A DNA stretch of 64,000 bases from NCBI RefSeq assembly GCF_004216695.1, contig NZ_SGXC01000001.1, positions 1,550,001 through 1,614,000 of the forward strand. Direction: 5' to 3'. Shown one piece after another: positions 54,894 through 62,919 of the stretch; the first letter of the stretch is position 1, and the number at the start of each line of letters is the position of its first letter. The translations under genes and the position numbers were made by a program. Source of the DNA: Pigmentiphaga kullae (GTDB taxonomy: Bacteria; Pseudomonadota; Gammaproteobacteria; Burkholderiales; Burkholderiaceae_B). The notes under the pieces were generated by a model. That model did not search any database, was not told where the DNA came from, and saw nothing but the letters and a program-made list of their open reading frames with translations.

Positions 54894-55415
54894 CTAGACG
54901 GGGTAGACCAGGTCGTTGGCGATCACCGACGATTCGTGGATCACCTGGCGTTCCCGCAGCAGCAGTTCGTCGCCATCGCGCACGAACCGGTCGTGATAGG
55001 TGCCGGCCAGGTGCAGCGTGGTGGGGCCCTCCACCAGGGTCTGGAGCAGCACGTAATTGCATTGGGCCCAGATCTCCTGGCCTTCCTCGGCGACGATGCG
55101 GGGGGAGGACAGGATGTGGGTCATGGTGCGGGGCGCGAACATCTGCGTGCGCGAGATTGCCACCGCCCGGTCGTGCAGCATGGGGCGCCCTTCGGCATAG
55201 ACCAGGCCCACCGGCATGTCCAGCTCGGCGTTCTCGCGCGCAGTGATCCGGTAGACGCAGTCCTCGGTGAAGAAGCGCGGCCATTCCTCGATGTGGCCGC
55301 TGTCCAGCACTGCGCAATACTCGATGTTGAAATGCTCGACCAGCGGCCGCAGCTCCGCCGCCCGCCGCGCATCCACCCGCGAGGGCGCATAGCCTGAAAG
55401 CTGCAATGTCATCAT
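54894..55415 (-). CDS. Ring-hydroxylating oxygenase beta subunit
   Basis: A 173-residue small subunit of the Rieske oxygenase family (SnoaL-like NTF2 fold), with the typical VEHFNIEYCAVLDSGHIEEWPRFFTEDCVYRI opening and VHDRAVAIS-like segment (LHDRAVAIS). It is structural and stabilises the alpha subunit. ATG 55415 overlaps the alpha-subunit stop (ATGA), fixing the start and coupling the two. It belongs to the multicomponent hydroxylase of the picolinate cluster (PicB equivalents). Confidence 0.88.
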   Translation of the reverse strand: MMTLQLSGYAPSRVDARRAAELRPLVEHFNIEYCAVLDSGHIEEWPRFFTEDCVYRITARENAELDMPVGLVYAEGRPMLHDRAVAISRTQMFAPRTMTHILSSPRIVAEEGQEIWAQCNYVLLQTLVEGPTTLHLAGTYHDRFVRDGDELLLRERQVIHESSVIANDLVYPV

Positions 55416-56707
55416 GCTTGTTCCCATCCCATGACTTTCCTGTAGTACCGGTACATGCCGCGTATGGCGGCTTCCGAGATCAGCGAGGTGGCGGTGCCCA
55501 CGTTGCCCGCGTCCAGCTTCACGACGTTCATGTCCAGGCTGCTGCGGCGCACACCCTCTTGCACGAACTTCATGGCCTCGTTGTCCTCCAGGCCCAGGAA
55601 GCCCGCCGGTCCCATCAGGTTGCCCTGGCGCAGGCGGTGCCGGGTCATCTCGGGCGTGTCGTCCTCGTAGCCGAACATGGTCCAGATCATCAGCATGCTG
55701 TGGGGCCCGTTGGGCACGATCTGCCGCACGCCCAGCGTGTTCATCTCGCGTTGCACGACCAGATTGGGCCAGATGGTCTGCATGGTGACCGACCAGGGCG
55801 AGTCGAATTCCTTCACGAACTCCAGGAAGCGGTCGTCCTGCAGCCGCATGCCATCGTGGAAGGAGCGCATCTCCTTCTTGTTCTCCTCGCTGACGGCGGC
55901 GTACTTGTCTTCCTTCTTGGCCGAGGCCATGGTGCCGTGCCGGTGGTGCACGGGGTCGGCGATCATGGCCGAGTCGTTGCCCGCGACCAGCAGGCCGAAC
56001 ACCACCAGGAACGAGTGCAGCAGCGTGGCGTGGTACGGATCCTTCAGGTTCTCGTGGTACATCTTCCAGTTGCAGGGCAGCTCGTTCTTGTAATAGCCCA
56101 GGATCTTGAGCGGCTTGCCGGGGAAGACGACGTCGAAGTCTTTCAGGATCTCGGGCGTCAGGTACTCCTCCAGCGGCTCCACGTCGGGCGAGTACGACGC
56201 GAAGACCACGCCGTGCCGGGTCGTGACATGCAGCTTGAGCAGGCCGTGTTCTTCATTGCGGAACTCGCGCGGCATGCCGCCCTGCTTGTTCACGCCGCGC
56301 TTGAAGGGAATGCCCTGCAGGTTGCCCTTCAGGTCGTAGGACCACTGGTGGTAGGGGCAGACGAATTCCTTCGCGTGGCCCCGGCTGCTGCGGCAGAATT
56401 CCGCGCCCCGATGCGCGCAGCGGTTCTCGAATACGTGGATGCTGCCGTCGTCGGCGCGCGAGACCACGACGGGCACGGGGCCGACGTAGGAACGCTTGTA
56501 GTCGCCCGGGTTGGGGATCTCGGCCTCCAGCGCGACGAAGTTCCACGCGCGGCCCTTGAAGACGCGCTCCATCTCGCGCTCGTACACCGATTGGCTGGTG
56601 TAGACCCAGTCCGGGATCAGGTGGTCGTCCGCCGGCCAGGCATAGTCATCGGCGGCACCGTTCTTGGCGCCGACCGTGTAGTCGAGGATTTCCTGGTTCT
56701 TGTACAT
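55412..56707 (-). CDS. Rieske non-heme iron oxygenase alpha subunit
   Basis: A 431-residue catalytic subunit. The Rieske cluster ligands are C97, H99, C117 and H120 (CAHRG...CPYHQW). The mononuclear iron site includes H226 and H231 in DPYHATLLH, plus a later acid. It most resembles salicylate/anthranilate-type hydroxylases. GGAAG precedes ATG 56707; the longer frame is a shadow. With the beta subunit, reductase and ferredoxin it forms a complete three-component system. In this cluster the expected step is 3-hydroxylation of 6-hydroxypicolinate, as for PicB. This is inferred from context. Confidence 0.9.
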   Translation of the reverse strand: MYKNQEILDYTVGAKNGAADDYAWPADDHLIPDWVYTSQSVYEREMERVFKGRAWNFVALEAEIPNPGDYKRSYVGPVPVVVSRADDGSIHVFENRCAHRGAEFCRSSRGHAKEFVCPYHQWSYDLKGNLQGIPFKRGVNKQGGMPREFRNEEHGLLKLHVTTRHGVVFASYSPDVEPLEEYLTPEILKDFDVVFPGKPLKILGYYKNELPCNWKMYHENLKDPYHATLLHSFLVVFGLLVAGNDSAMIADPVHHRHGTMASAKKEDKYAAVSEENKKEMRSFHDGMRLQDDRFLEFVKEFDSPWSVTMQTIWPNLVVQREMNTLGVRQIVPNGPHSMLMIWTMFGYEDDTPEMTRHRLRQGNLMGPAGFLGLEDNEAMKFVQEGVRRSSLDMNVVKLDAGNVGTATSLISEAAIRGMYRYYRKVMGWEQA

Positions 56708-56729
56708 CGTGCTTCCTTTCGTTCCGGGT

Positions 56730-58007
56730 CTAGGCGGACGCCGGGCCCAGGGCCAGGCGCGCAAGCTGTTTGGCGGGGATGGCGGGGTCGGCCAGTGTTT
56801 CGGGCGGGCAGGCCAGGCGGCGGCCCAGCACGCCGCGGAAGGCGCGCAGGTCGCCGCCGGCGTTGATGGCGATGGCGTGGACCAGACGGTCGCCGTCGAT
56901 GCCGAAAAGCATGGCCTTGCCCGGCTCCCGGCCTTCCGGCAACTGGCCGCGCAGCCGGTAGGCCAGGCCGGGCGCGCCATGGCCCAGCATCTGGATGTTG
57001 CAGCCGAACTGATCGGTCCAGAACCACGGCGGCGGCGACGGTTCGGCATCCTGGCCCAGCATCGCGGCCGCGGCGATGCGCGCCTGCTCGTTGGCGTTCT
57101 GCCAGGACTCGAGGCGGCGATGCGTGCCGGTGGCGGCATCGAAGCCGCTGGCGCAATCGCCCGCGGCGTAGACGTCTTCGGCGCTGGTGCGGCAGCGCGC
57201 GTCCACCTGGATGCCGCCGTTGCCGGCATCGATCAGCAATCCGGCCTCGCGCGCCAGCGCCACGCAGGGCACCTGGCCCACGGCGACCACGGCCCGTTCC
57301 GCGCGCAGTTCGCCGGCGTCCGCCAGCGTGGCGGCGATCCCGCCGGCGACGGGGGCCAGGTCCGACAGCTTCGCGCCCAGGTGCAGGCTCACGCCATGGG
57401 CCTGCGCGCGCGCGGCCAGCCAGCGGGAGACCTCGGGCGGCACCGCGCGGCCCAGCAGCGCCGGCCCCAGTTCGATCACGGTCACGTCCAGGCCCAGCGC
57501 GCGGGCGGTGGAGGCGATCTCCAGTCCCAGGAAGCCGCCGCCGATCACCAGCAGGTTGCGCGCGGCGCGCAGGGACGCGCGCAGGCGCTGCGCGTCGTCC
57601 AGCGTGCGCAGGTAGTGGACCCCTGGCGTGCCGGGCGGCAGGGATGGCAGGACGCGGGCGTCGCCGCCGGTGGCGAGCAGGCAGGCGCGATAGGGCTGGA
57701 TCGTGCCGTCCTCCAGGTGCAGTTCGCGCCGCGCGGGATCGAGCCGGACGACGCGCCGGCCCGTTTTCAGCGCGACGCCGGCCTGGACCTGGAAAGGTTC
57801 GGGAAGCAGGCCGATATCGGGCAACTGTTCGTCGGCCAGTACGGCCTTGGAAAGGGGCGGGCGTTCGTAGGGGGCATGCGGCTCGTCGCCGATCAGGACA
57901 AGTTCACCGGCGTGACCGAGTTCGCGCAGGGCGCGCGCCGCCATGGCGCCGGCCTGGCCCGCGCCGACGATGACCAGGGGCGCGGCGGTGTCATTCGACG
58001 GCGACAT
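56730..58007 (-). CDS. FAD-dependent ferredoxin reductase of the Rieske system
   Basis: A 425-residue flavoprotein of the BphA4/HcaD type. It has FAD-binding IVGAGQAGAMAARALRELG at the N-terminus, YERPPLSKAVLADEQ, NAD-binding LVIGGGFLGLEIASTARALGLDVTVIE and VYAAGDCASGF. It transfers electrons from NADH to the neighbouring Rieske ferredoxin. ATG 58007 lies inside the end of the ferredoxin gene, a 17-base overlap. Confidence 0.92.
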   Translation of the reverse strand: MSPSNDTAAPLVIVGAGQAGAMAARALRELGHAGELVLIGDEPHAPYERPPLSKAVLADEQLPDIGLLPEPFQVQAGVALKTGRRVVRLDPARRELHLEDGTIQPYRACLLATGGDARVLPSLPPGTPGVHYLRTLDDAQRLRASLRAARNLLVIGGGFLGLEIASTARALGLDVTVIELGPALLGRAVPPEVSRWLAARAQAHGVSLHLGAKLSDLAPVAGGIAATLADAGELRAERAVVAVGQVPCVALAREAGLLIDAGNGGIQVDARCRTSAEDVYAAGDCASGFDAATGTHRRLESWQNANEQARIAAAAMLGQDAEPSPPPWFWTDQFGCNIQMLGHGAPGLAYRLRGQLPEGREPGKAMLFGIDGDRLVHAIAINAGGDLRAFRGVLGRRLACPPETLADPAIPAKQLARLALGPASA

Positions 58008-58299
58008 AGACGGCCTCGTCCTCGACCTTGACCGGATAGATCCGGATGGGCTGTGTGGCCGGCGCGCAGCGCGGCTCGCCGGTGCGCAGGTCGAACTGCG
58101 CCTGGTGCAGCGGGCACTCCACGCAGCCATCCTCGACATAGCCGTCGGTCAGCAGCGCATATTGATGGGTGCAGACGTTGTCGGCGGCGAAGAATTCGCC
58201 GCCGCTGCGGAACAGGGCGAGGTCGCGGCCGTCCAGCTTGAACGGCATGCCGGCGTCGTCTTCGACTTCGTCCACCGCGGCGATTCGTGTCCAGTTCAT
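57991..58299 (-). CDS. Rieske [2Fe-2S] ferredoxin
   Basis: A 102-residue soluble Rieske ferredoxin with cluster ligands C43/H45 (CTHQ) and C62/H65 (CPLHQAQFD). It shuttles electrons from the reductase to the alpha subunit. It is the first gene of the minus-strand unit that runs to nicF, and a CAGTAT-GCTG near-palindrome lies just upstream (58315-58324). GGAAGC precedes the ATG. Confidence 0.94.
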   Translation of the reverse strand: MNWTRIAAVDEVEDDAGMPFKLDGRDLALFRSGGEFFAADNVCTHQYALLTDGYVEDGCVECPLHQAQFDLRTGEPRCAPATQPIRIYPVKVEDEAVYVAVE

Positions 58300-58314
58300 G
58301 ATGCTTCCGTTTAT

Positions 58315-58324
58315 CAGTATGCTG
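58315..58324. promoter_or_regulatory. Candidate MarR operator, copy 2
   Basis: CAGTATGCTG, one base different from the palindrome at 51305-51314. It is located 15 bases upstream of the ferredoxin start codon in the 64-bp gap after the CoxG-like gene. The position suits control of the ferredoxin-to-nicF unit. Confidence 0.45.
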
Positions 58325-58363
58325 AATTTCGTGATGCGGCCCCGCGCGCGGGGCCCGCGTGGG

Positions 58364-59152
58364 TTAGCGGCGGCCGAACAGCCCGCCCACGCCTTGCTTG
58401 AATTGGGACCAGAACGCTTTCATGCCTATGCTCAGCATGTTCAGCTCTTGAGGCGGCGGCGCGGTCCGGCCCGCGCCGCGCCGGTTCTGGTTCAGGGCCT
58501 GCTGCGTGGCCGCCAGCACCGCCTGCGCCTGGGCCAGCACGGCTTGCGCTTGCAGCAGCAGGGCCTGGGCTTCGGGCGAGGCGGGCGCGTTGCCCGATCC
58601 TGCCGCCGGCCGGGGCGGGACCGCCTCGCCCTGCGCCGTGGCGGCAGGCTGCACCGCCGCCGTGGGCATGGGCACGGCCGGTTCCGCCGCATCGGCATCG
58701 TCCTGCAAGGACGCGGCCAGGTTGTGTTCGAACTGCTTGAGGATGTGGCCCGCGACCTCGGCGATCATGCCGCTCCCGCGCCCGTACTGCGCCACCGCGC
58801 CGGACAGCTGCAACTGGGTGGTGACGGTGACGTCGGTGCCGCCGCCCGCGGCGGGGACCAGCGCGAAGCTGAATTCAGACTGGGCCGAGCCGCGGCCCTT
58901 GGGATCCAGGCCGGAGCCGCGCAGCCAGGCGATGTGTTGCGCGTCGTCCTTGCGCACCAGTTCGGCCTGGCCGTCGAAGGCCAGCTTGATGGGACCCAGC
59001 TTGACCGACACCGAGCCCAGGTATTTGTCGTCGCCCAGCGCTTCCTTGAGCCGGGCCCCGGGCAGGCACGGCAGGATGCGGGGAACGTCCAGCATCAGTT
59101 TCCAGGTTTCTTCCAGCGGCAGCGGGACGTGAAAGTGATTGGTGAATTCCAT
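58364..59152 (-). CDS. CoxG-like SRPBCC protein with long Ala/Gln-rich C-terminal region
   Basis: A 262-residue protein. Residues 1-145 form a CoxG/SRPBCC domain (MEFTNHFHVPLPLEETWKLMLDVPRILPCLPGARL). The rest is low-complexity Ala/Pro/Gln sequence with a short repeat AQAVLAQAQAVLA and a C-terminal amphipathic stretch (FWSQFKQGVGGLFGRR). There is no clear transmembrane segment, unlike the CoxG at 35661. It follows the Mo hydroxylase large subunit by 16 bases and probably helps its assembly or localisation. Confidence 0.85.
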   Translation of the reverse strand: MEFTNHFHVPLPLEETWKLMLDVPRILPCLPGARLKEALGDDKYLGSVSVKLGPIKLAFDGQAELVRKDDAQHIAWLRGSGLDPKGRGSAQSEFSFALVPAAGGGTDVTVTTQLQLSGAVAQYGRGSGMIAEVAGHILKQFEHNLAASLQDDADAAEPAVPMPTAAVQPAATAQGEAVPPRPAAGSGNAPASPEAQALLLQAQAVLAQAQAVLAATQQALNQNRRGAGRTAPPPQELNMLSIGMKAFWSQFKQGVGGLFGRR

Positions 59153-59168
59153 GGCGTCTGCGATCGAG

Positions 59169-61544
59169 TCAAGGGTTGGTGCTGGGCGCCGTCGTGTCCA
59201 GGGCCGGCGGGTCGAGCAGCTCGGCCAGGCGCACCGGGGTCAGCGGGAATTCGGTAATGCGCACGCCGCGGCCGTCCAGCGCGTGCTCGACGGCGCCTAT
59301 CACCGCGGCGGCCACCGCCAGCGTCGCGCATTCGCCTATGCCCTTGACGCCCAGCGGGTTCAAGCGGGTGGGCGAGGGCTGGAAGATGACCTCGATGGGG
59401 GGCACCTCCGGCGCAGTGGGCAGCAGGTATTCGGCGAAGGTCGTGGTCAGGGGCTGGGCGTTGTCGTCATAGCCCATCCATTCGAACAACGCGTTGCCGA
59501 TGCCGTGCACCACGCCGCCATGGACCTGGCCGTGCGCGATCTGCGGATTGATCAGGTTGCCGCTGTCCTGCACCGCCACGTAGCGCAGCACGTGGACGGC
59601 GCCGGTCAGCGGATCGACCTCGACTTCGCAGGCGTGCGACGAACCGGCGTAGGCCTGCGCGTCGCAATGGAAATGAACGGTCGCGTCCAGGCCAGGATCG
59701 CCCGGAACGGGCAGCGCGTAGCCGGGCACGCCCTTGAGCAGCATGGCCAGCCGGGCCAGCGGGACGCGCTTGGCGAAGTCCGGGGTATGGACCTCGCCCT
59801 GGCTCAGCGTCAGCTCGCCCGCGTCCACGCCCAGGACGGCGGCGGCCGTGGCCAGCGCCTTGTCCCTGACCTTGGCGGCGGCCTCGGAGACTGCCGAACC
59901 GGCCATCATGGCCTGGCGGCTGGCGAAGCCGCCCATGCCGTAGCCGGAGAGGCCCGTATCGCCCGCCGAGACTTCGACCGCCTGCGGCTCCACGCCCAGG
60001 TGCGCCGCGCACAACTGCGCCAGCGTGGTCTTGATGCCCTGGCCCATGGCCAGGGCGCCGGTATGGACCACGATGCGGCCGGACGGGTGCACGCGCACGC
60101 GCGCGGTTTCATAGGGGCCGCGCCCGGTGGGCTTGACGCTGTTGGCCACTGCGATGCCGCGCAGCAGGCCGGCGCGTGCCGAGGCTTCCCGCCGCTGCGC
60201 GAAGCCGTCGTAGTCGATGGCCCGGGCGGCGGTGGCCTGGAGCGCGGGAAAGTCGCCGCTGTCGATGACCAGCGGCACGCCGGCGCGCGACTTGAGCGGC
60301 TTGGTGTAGGGAATCTTTTCCGGGGGAATGAGGTTGCGCCGGCGGCATTCGAGCCGGTCGATGCCTGCGGCGCCCGCCAGCCTGTCCATCATGCGTTCCA
60401 TGACGAAGGCCGCCTGCGGATAGCCGGCCCCGCGTATGGTCGCGACCGGCACCTTGTTGGTGTAGGCCACCTGCACGTGCAGCGAGAACGCCGGCACGAC
60501 GTAGGGTCCGGTCATGGACGAGGCGGCGTTGTACGGGACGTTGGTGCCCTGGGGCGTATAGGCGCCGTGGTCGTGGACGAAGCCGCCGCGCACGCCCAGC
60601 ACGCGGCCGTCGCGGTCGGCGGCCACCGAGATGCGCCAGAACTGGTCGCGTTCCTGGATGGTGGTCAGGAAGTTCTCGCGGCGGTCCTCCACCCACTTGA
60701 CGGGGCGGCCCAGCGCGCGGGCGACGGCCGGCACCACGATCTCCTCGGGGTAGATCATGAACTTGGCGCCGAAGCCGCCGCCCACGTCCGGCGTGATCAC
60801 CCGCAGCTGGTCCTCGGGCTGGTCCAGCATGTGGGCGATGGTGTAGTGCAGTTCGTGCGCCATCTGGGTCGAGGACCAGACGGTCAGCATGCCGGTGGCG
60901 GCCTCGAGCATGGCCACCACGCCGCGCCCTTCCATGGGGTGGCCGCAGCCGCGATGGACCCGGAATTCGTCGTCCAGCACGATGTCGGCGCGGGCGAAGG
61001 CCGCGTCGCAGTCGCCATAGGCCAGGGTGTAGTCCTGCAGCACGTTGCTGGCCAGCTCGGTGCGCACCCGGGGGGCGTCGTCGCGCACGGCCTGCCTGCA
61101 GTCCGCGACGGCGGGCAAGACCTCGAACTGCGCCTGCACGGCGGCCGCGGCGTCCTCGGCCTCGTGCCGCGTCCGGGCCACCACCACGGCGTAGGCCTCG
61201 CCCACGAAGGCGACCTCGTCGCCGGCCAGCGCGAAGGGCGTGGTGTCCTCGGGCAGGGCCGCCAGCGGAAAGCCCAGCGGCATGCGCCACGAGGTGATGT
61301 GTCCGAACAGGTCCTGGCGGGTATAGACGGCGACCACGCCGGGCATGGCGCGCGCCTGGTCCGCGTCCACCCCACGCAGCCGTGCGTGGGCATGCGGGCT
61401 GCGCACGAAGCAGGCATGCAGCGCGTCCGGAACGGGCACGTCGTCCAGGAAGCAGGCCTTGCCCCGCAGCAGCGTTTCGTCCTCGACGCGGCCGGGGCTC
61501 GCGCCCATGCCGGGGATGGCGGTCAGCTGGCGTTCAGCGTGCAT
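59169..61544 (-). CDS. Molybdenum hydroxylase large subunit (picolinate 6-hydroxylase candidate)
   Basis: A 791-residue molybdopterin subunit with canonical motifs: GGGFGAKFMIYPEE near residue 255, AYTNKVPVATIRGAGYPQA, and the catalytic glutamate in GVKGIGECATLA near the C-terminus. It hydroxylates an N-heteroaromatic ring carbon with water as oxygen donor. With the [2Fe-2S] and FAD subunits upstream it forms a three-subunit enzyme. In the picolinate pathway PicA makes 6-hydroxypicolinate, and this is the natural candidate. The stop is 16 bases upstream of the CoxG-like gene. Confidence 0.9.
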   Translation of the reverse strand: MHAERQLTAIPGMGASPGRVEDETLLRGKACFLDDVPVPDALHACFVRSPHAHARLRGVDADQARAMPGVVAVYTRQDLFGHITSWRMPLGFPLAALPEDTTPFALAGDEVAFVGEAYAVVVARTRHEAEDAAAAVQAQFEVLPAVADCRQAVRDDAPRVRTELASNVLQDYTLAYGDCDAAFARADIVLDDEFRVHRGCGHPMEGRGVVAMLEAATGMLTVWSSTQMAHELHYTIAHMLDQPEDQLRVITPDVGGGFGAKFMIYPEEIVVPAVARALGRPVKWVEDRRENFLTTIQERDQFWRISVAADRDGRVLGVRGGFVHDHGAYTPQGTNVPYNAASSMTGPYVVPAFSLHVQVAYTNKVPVATIRGAGYPQAAFVMERMMDRLAGAAGIDRLECRRRNLIPPEKIPYTKPLKSRAGVPLVIDSGDFPALQATAARAIDYDGFAQRREASARAGLLRGIAVANSVKPTGRGPYETARVRVHPSGRIVVHTGALAMGQGIKTTLAQLCAAHLGVEPQAVEVSAGDTGLSGYGMGGFASRQAMMAGSAVSEAAAKVRDKALATAAAVLGVDAGELTLSQGEVHTPDFAKRVPLARLAMLLKGVPGYALPVPGDPGLDATVHFHCDAQAYAGSSHACEVEVDPLTGAVHVLRYVAVQDSGNLINPQIAHGQVHGGVVHGIGNALFEWMGYDDNAQPLTTTFAEYLLPTAPEVPPIEVIFQPSPTRLNPLGVKGIGECATLAVAAAVIGAVEHALDGRGVRITEFPLTPVRLAELLDPPALDTTAPSTNP

Positions 61545-62052
61545 GGCCGCCTCGTTCGCGCAGGAGCTGCGCGGCGCGCAGCGCCGCCGCCACGATGTTC
61601 TGGTAGCCCGTGCAGCGGCATAGGTGGCCCGACAGCACGTCGCGCACGGTGTCCTCGTCGGGGTCGGGATTGGCGGCCAGCAGCTCGGACAGCGACATCA
61701 GGATGCCGGGCGTGCAGAAGCCGCATTGCAGCGCGTGCAGTTCATGGAAGGCCTGCTGCAGCGGGTGCGTGTCGTGTTCGTCGGGGGCCAGACCCTCGAC
61801 GGTGGTGATGGAGCAGCCCTCGCCCTGGACCGCCAGCATCAGGCAGCTGCGCGCCGAGACCCCATCCACCAGTACCGTACAGGCGCCGCAGACGCCGTGC
61901 TCGCAGCCGACGTGGGTGCCGGTCAGCTTCAGTTCGCCGCGAAGGAAGTCGGCCAGGTGCAGGCGCGGGGCGGCCATGCCCCGGCAGGGCTTGCCGTTGA
62001 CGGACAGGTGCACGGGGCGGGTGTCTTGCGTCGTTGCCATGGGAAATCTCAT
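61534..62052 (-). CDS. Molybdenum hydroxylase [2Fe-2S] subunit
   Basis: A 172-residue small subunit with CEHGVCGACTVLVDG, SCLM, CGFCTPG and CRCTGYQ cluster motifs. The ATG at 62052 overlaps the FAD-subunit stop (ATGA), suggesting coupling. The ATG at 62040 (MATTQDTRPV) is an alternative that removes four residues. It passes electrons from the Mo site to the FAD subunit and overlaps the large subunit gene by 11 bases. Confidence 0.92.
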   Translation of the reverse strand: MRFPMATTQDTRPVHLSVNGKPCRGMAAPRLHLADFLRGELKLTGTHVGCEHGVCGACTVLVDGVSARSCLMLAVQGEGCSITTVEGLAPDEHDTHPLQQAFHELHALQCGFCTPGILMSLSELLAANPDPDEDTVRDVLSGHLCRCTGYQNIVAAALRAAQLLRERGGHAR

Positions 62053-62912
62053 CTCGTTGCGCGCTCGAGCGCGCGGGTGATCGCACGGCCGGACAGGACG
62101 CGCGCCAGCCGCTGGCGGTACCAGCCGGGCACGTAGGCGTCGGAGCTGGCCTCCACCGCGCCGCACAGCGCGGCGGCCCGTTCGATGTCGGCGGCGTCGG
62201 CCTTGGTGCCCAGCAACGCCTGTTCGGCCAGGCCCATGCGCACGGGCGCCGTCGATACGCCGCCCAGGGTGATGGAGCAGCGTTCCACCCGGGCATCGGC
62301 GCCGAAGCGCAGCAGCACGGCGGCCGAGGCGATGGCGAAGTCGCCGTGCCGCCGCGAGAACTCCAGGAAGCTCCAGCCATGCCCTGGTTCCCAGGGTTGC
62401 ATCGACACGCCCACCAGCATCTCGTCGGCCTCCATCGCCGGCGTCATGTAGCCGGCGGGAAAATCCGCCATCGCCAGACTGCGCGTGCCGGCGGCGCTGG
62501 CCACGTGGATCCGCGCGTCCAGGGCCATGGCGATGGTGGGGATTTCGGCCGACGGATCGAGCTGGCACAGGCTGCCGCCCACGGTGCCGCGGTTGCGCGT
62601 CTGCCGGTGGCCGACGTTCAGGATCGCTTCGCGCAGGATGGGCAGACGGTCCCGGACCAGGTCCGAGAACTCGACGTCGCGTTGGCGGGTCATGGCGCCG
62701 ATCCGGATGGTGTCGCCCTCGTCGCGCAGGTAGGCCAGTTCCGGGATGCGGTTGATGTCCACCAGGCAGTCCGGGAACGCGAACCGCATGTTCAGCATGG
62801 CCATCAGCGACTGGCCGCCGGCCAGCACCCGCGCGTTGTCGGTGCCGGCCAGGCATCGCAGCGCCTCGTCCAGGCTGCGCGGCGCCACGTAGTCGACAGC
62901 GGGAGCTTTCAT
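62049..62912 (-). CDS. Molybdenum hydroxylase FAD subunit
   Basis: A 287-residue medium subunit with FAD motifs LAGGQSLMAMLNMRF and RNRGTVGGSLCQLDPSAEIP. It is a paralogue of 30203-31093 and opens MKAPAVDYVAP in the same style. It is the first of the three hydroxylase genes and starts seven bases after the preceding binding-protein-like gene stop. Confidence 0.92.
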   Translation of the reverse strand: MKAPAVDYVAPRSLDEALRCLAGTDNARVLAGGQSLMAMLNMRFAFPDCLVDINRIPELAYLRDEGDTIRIGAMTRQRDVEFSDLVRDRLPILREAILNVGHRQTRNRGTVGGSLCQLDPSAEIPTIAMALDARIHVASAAGTRSLAMADFPAGYMTPAMEADEMLVGVSMQPWEPGHGWSFLEFSRRHGDFAIASAAVLLRFGADARVERCSITLGGVSTAPVRMGLAEQALLGTKADAADIERAAALCGAVEASSDAYVPGWYRQRLARVLSGRAITRALERATR

Positions 62913-62919
62913 GGCGCCT

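Noticed and set aside
59139-61808. 889-residue plus-strand frame over the second Mo hydroxylase large subunit
   Set aside because: It is a mirror of the real minus-strand gene, with GC-driven composition and no recognisable domain.
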